From: Paracoccus sp. (in: a-proteobacteria) | GTDB taxonomy: Bacteria > Pseudomonadota > Alphaproteobacteria > Rhodobacterales > Rhodobacteraceae | Assembly: GCA_018056045.1 (NCBI GenBank) | Contig: JAGPGI010000165.1 | Coordinates: 1-6,420, forward strand | Length of the DNA stretch: 6,420 nucleotides | Direction: 5' to 3' | In this document: positions 5,547 to 6,420 of the stretch, one piece after another | Layout: the number at the start of each line of letters is the position of its first letter | Position numbering within the stretch: position 1 is the stretch's first letter | Translations under genes and position numbers: made by a program | The notes under the pieces: generated by a model | What the model was told of the DNA's origin: nothing | What the model saw: only the letters and a program-made list of their open reading frames with translations | Database searches by the model: none

Positions 5547-5568
5547 TAACCGAATCGCGTCTCGTCAA
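5540..5568 (-). promoter_or_regulatory. Candidate promoter of the marR-efflux operon
   Basis: TTGACG on the minus strand (5568-5563) matches the -35 consensus at five of six bases. At a 17-nt spacing the -10 position (5545-5540, TAGCCA) is poor and falls inside operator 2, so a bound MarR dimer would block RNA polymerase. The -10 assignment is uncertain. Confidence 0.4.
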
Positions 5569-5599
5569 GACCCAACCCCTTCGGACAGCGCGGGAAGCC

Positions 5600-5618
5600 G
5601 ACCGGGATGGCCCCGGTC
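5600..5618 (-). terminator. Perfect hairpin at the end of tamB
   Basis: GACCGGG (5600-5606) and CCCGGTC (5612-5618) form a perfect 7-bp stem with a 5-nt loop, starting inside the tamB stop codon. No T-run follows on the minus strand, so it is either a weak or Rho-assisted terminator or a 3'-end stabilising structure. It separates tamB from the efflux operon. Confidence 0.45.
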
Positions 5619-6420
5619 AGTAGTCGCGTTCGTAAAACAGCCCCAGCGTGCTTTCGCCCTCGCTGTCGACCGAGCCGCGCGCGGTCAGGGTCTTGGACAT
5701 GTCGAGGTTCAGGTTCAGCTTGGTCTTGCCGTCGCCGCCGACCTGCACATCGGTATAGAGGTTCTCGGTCAGGTATTTCCTGGCCCGGACCGAGACATTG
5801 CCCTCGTCATCGGTGGCAAGGTCCAGATCGTCGAGCCCGGTCGAGGCCCGCAGCCGCCCGACGATCCCGTCACCGCCCCTGCCGGCCAGAACCGCGACGG
5901 CGCTGGCAAGCTGTGCGGCCTGAAGCGCGCTGATATTGTCCAGCCCGCGCCCGAACAAAAGCTGCGACAGCACCTCTTCCTGGGGCATGTCGGGCGAGGA
6001 CGAGAAGGTGATGTCGGGGTCGCGGGCATCGCCGTCGATGGTGATATAGGCGATGATGTTCTCGGCATCGGCCTCGGCCACAAGGCGGATGAAGGGGATC
6101 AGGCTGCCCTGCATCTCGATCAGGCCCTCGGTCAGGTCGAAACGCTTGCCCAGCAGATCCACCCGGCCCCGGATCAGTTCCAGCTGGCCGATGGGGATGG
6201 GCTGGCGGGCATTGCCGGTCAGGCGGATCTCGCCGCCCAGTTCGGCATCGACGCCGCGCCCGCGGATAAAGACCTTGTCGGGGGCCGAGATCGTCAGATC
6301 GAACCGCGCCGGATTGGCCGGCGGCGTCGCCGGGGGCGAGGCCATCCCCGCCTCGCGCGAGGCGAGGCTGGGATATTCCAGCAGCCCGGCCTTGGCGCGG
6401 GTCTGGCGCTGCGGCGGACG
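5617..6420 (-). CDS. tamB: TamB-type translocation/assembly protein, C-terminal part (partial)
   Basis: The last 267 residues of a large envelope protein whose start lies beyond the right edge. TamB is anchored in the inner membrane, spans the periplasm and works with the outer-membrane Omp85 protein TamA in envelope assembly and lipid transport. The visible part has the TamB C-terminal (DUF490) signature. This is the beta-strand series FDLTISAPDKVFIRGRGVDA and ELGGEIRLTGN, then GQLELIRGRVDLLGKRFDLT followed by GLIEMQGSLIPFIRLVAEA. It continues with ITIDGDARDPDITFSSSPDM and PQEEVLSQLLFGRGLDNIS, then the LQAAQLASAVAVLAG helix. It ends in a beta-rich terminus finishing FYERDY. A Pro/Ala-rich stretch near the edge (ASPPATPPANPA) looks like a linker. 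The family normally exceeds 1000 residues. The reading frame is open to the edge. Confidence 0.92.
   Translation of the reverse strand, partial: RPPQRQTRAKAGLLEYPSLASREAGMASPPATPPANPARFDLTISAPDKVFIRGRGVDAELGGEIRLTGNARQPIPIGQLELIRGRVDLLGKRFDLTEGLIEMQGSLIPFIRLVAEADAENIIAYITIDGDARDPDITFSSSPDMPQEEVLSQLLFGRGLDNISALQAAQLASAVAVLAGRGGDGIVGRLRASTGLDDLDLATDDEGNVSVRARKYLTENLYTDVQVGGDGKTKLNLNLDMSKTLTARGSVDSEGESTLGLFYERDY

Overview
The window is GC-rich chromosomal DNA (strong G/C bias at third codon positions) that looks like an alphaproteobacterium, most likely a Rhodobacterales member of the Paracoccus/Rhodobacter kind. This rests on codon use, the alanine-rich proteins and the style of the TamB C-terminus. 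No marker gene fixes the genus. No RNA gene, insertion sequence or CRISPR array was seen, and coding density is high.

Layout, left to right. (1) Positions 1-758, minus strand, hold a run of small unknown genes: a 100-residue membrane protein with a poly-glycine tail, then a 70-residue protein whose Shine-Dalgarno sequence overlaps the previous stop codon. After that comes a coding-like frame that leaves the left edge but has no ATG/GTG/TTG start in a useful place, so it is either a CTG start or a frameshift. (2) Positions 871-1407, minus strand, encode a peroxiredoxin-like (AhpC/TSA superfamily) protein with a CxxC active site, followed by a candidate intrinsic terminator. (3) An AraC-family regulator (1486-2259, plus strand) is divergent from it. 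The short AT-rich gap carries three TGAA/TTCA half sites, so the regulator probably controls itself and/or the peroxiredoxin. (4) It converges on a three-gene minus-strand efflux operon: a SlyA-like MarR regulator (5077-5508), a 14-TM-type DHA2 MFS transporter (3383-5080) and an EmrA-like HlyD membrane-fusion protein (2284-3381). The genes overlap by 4 nt or lie 1 nt apart. (5) The right edge holds the C-terminal 267 residues of a TamB-type translocation and assembly protein, also minus strand, ending in a perfect hairpin.

How the genes work together. The MarR protein should repress its own operon. Two 12-bp palindromes of form TTAGC-NN-GCTAA lie just upstream of its start, 21 bp apart centre to centre, and one matches the SlyA consensus exactly. 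When an inducer is bound, the transporter and periplasmic adaptor would be made together and work with an outer-membrane channel that is not encoded here. The AraC/peroxiredoxin pair looks like a separate redox-related module. TamB belongs to outer-membrane assembly and is probably an unrelated neighbour. The most informative signals are the double SlyA-type operator, the broken or non-ATG small-gene junction at the left edge, and the divergent AraC/peroxiredoxin control region.
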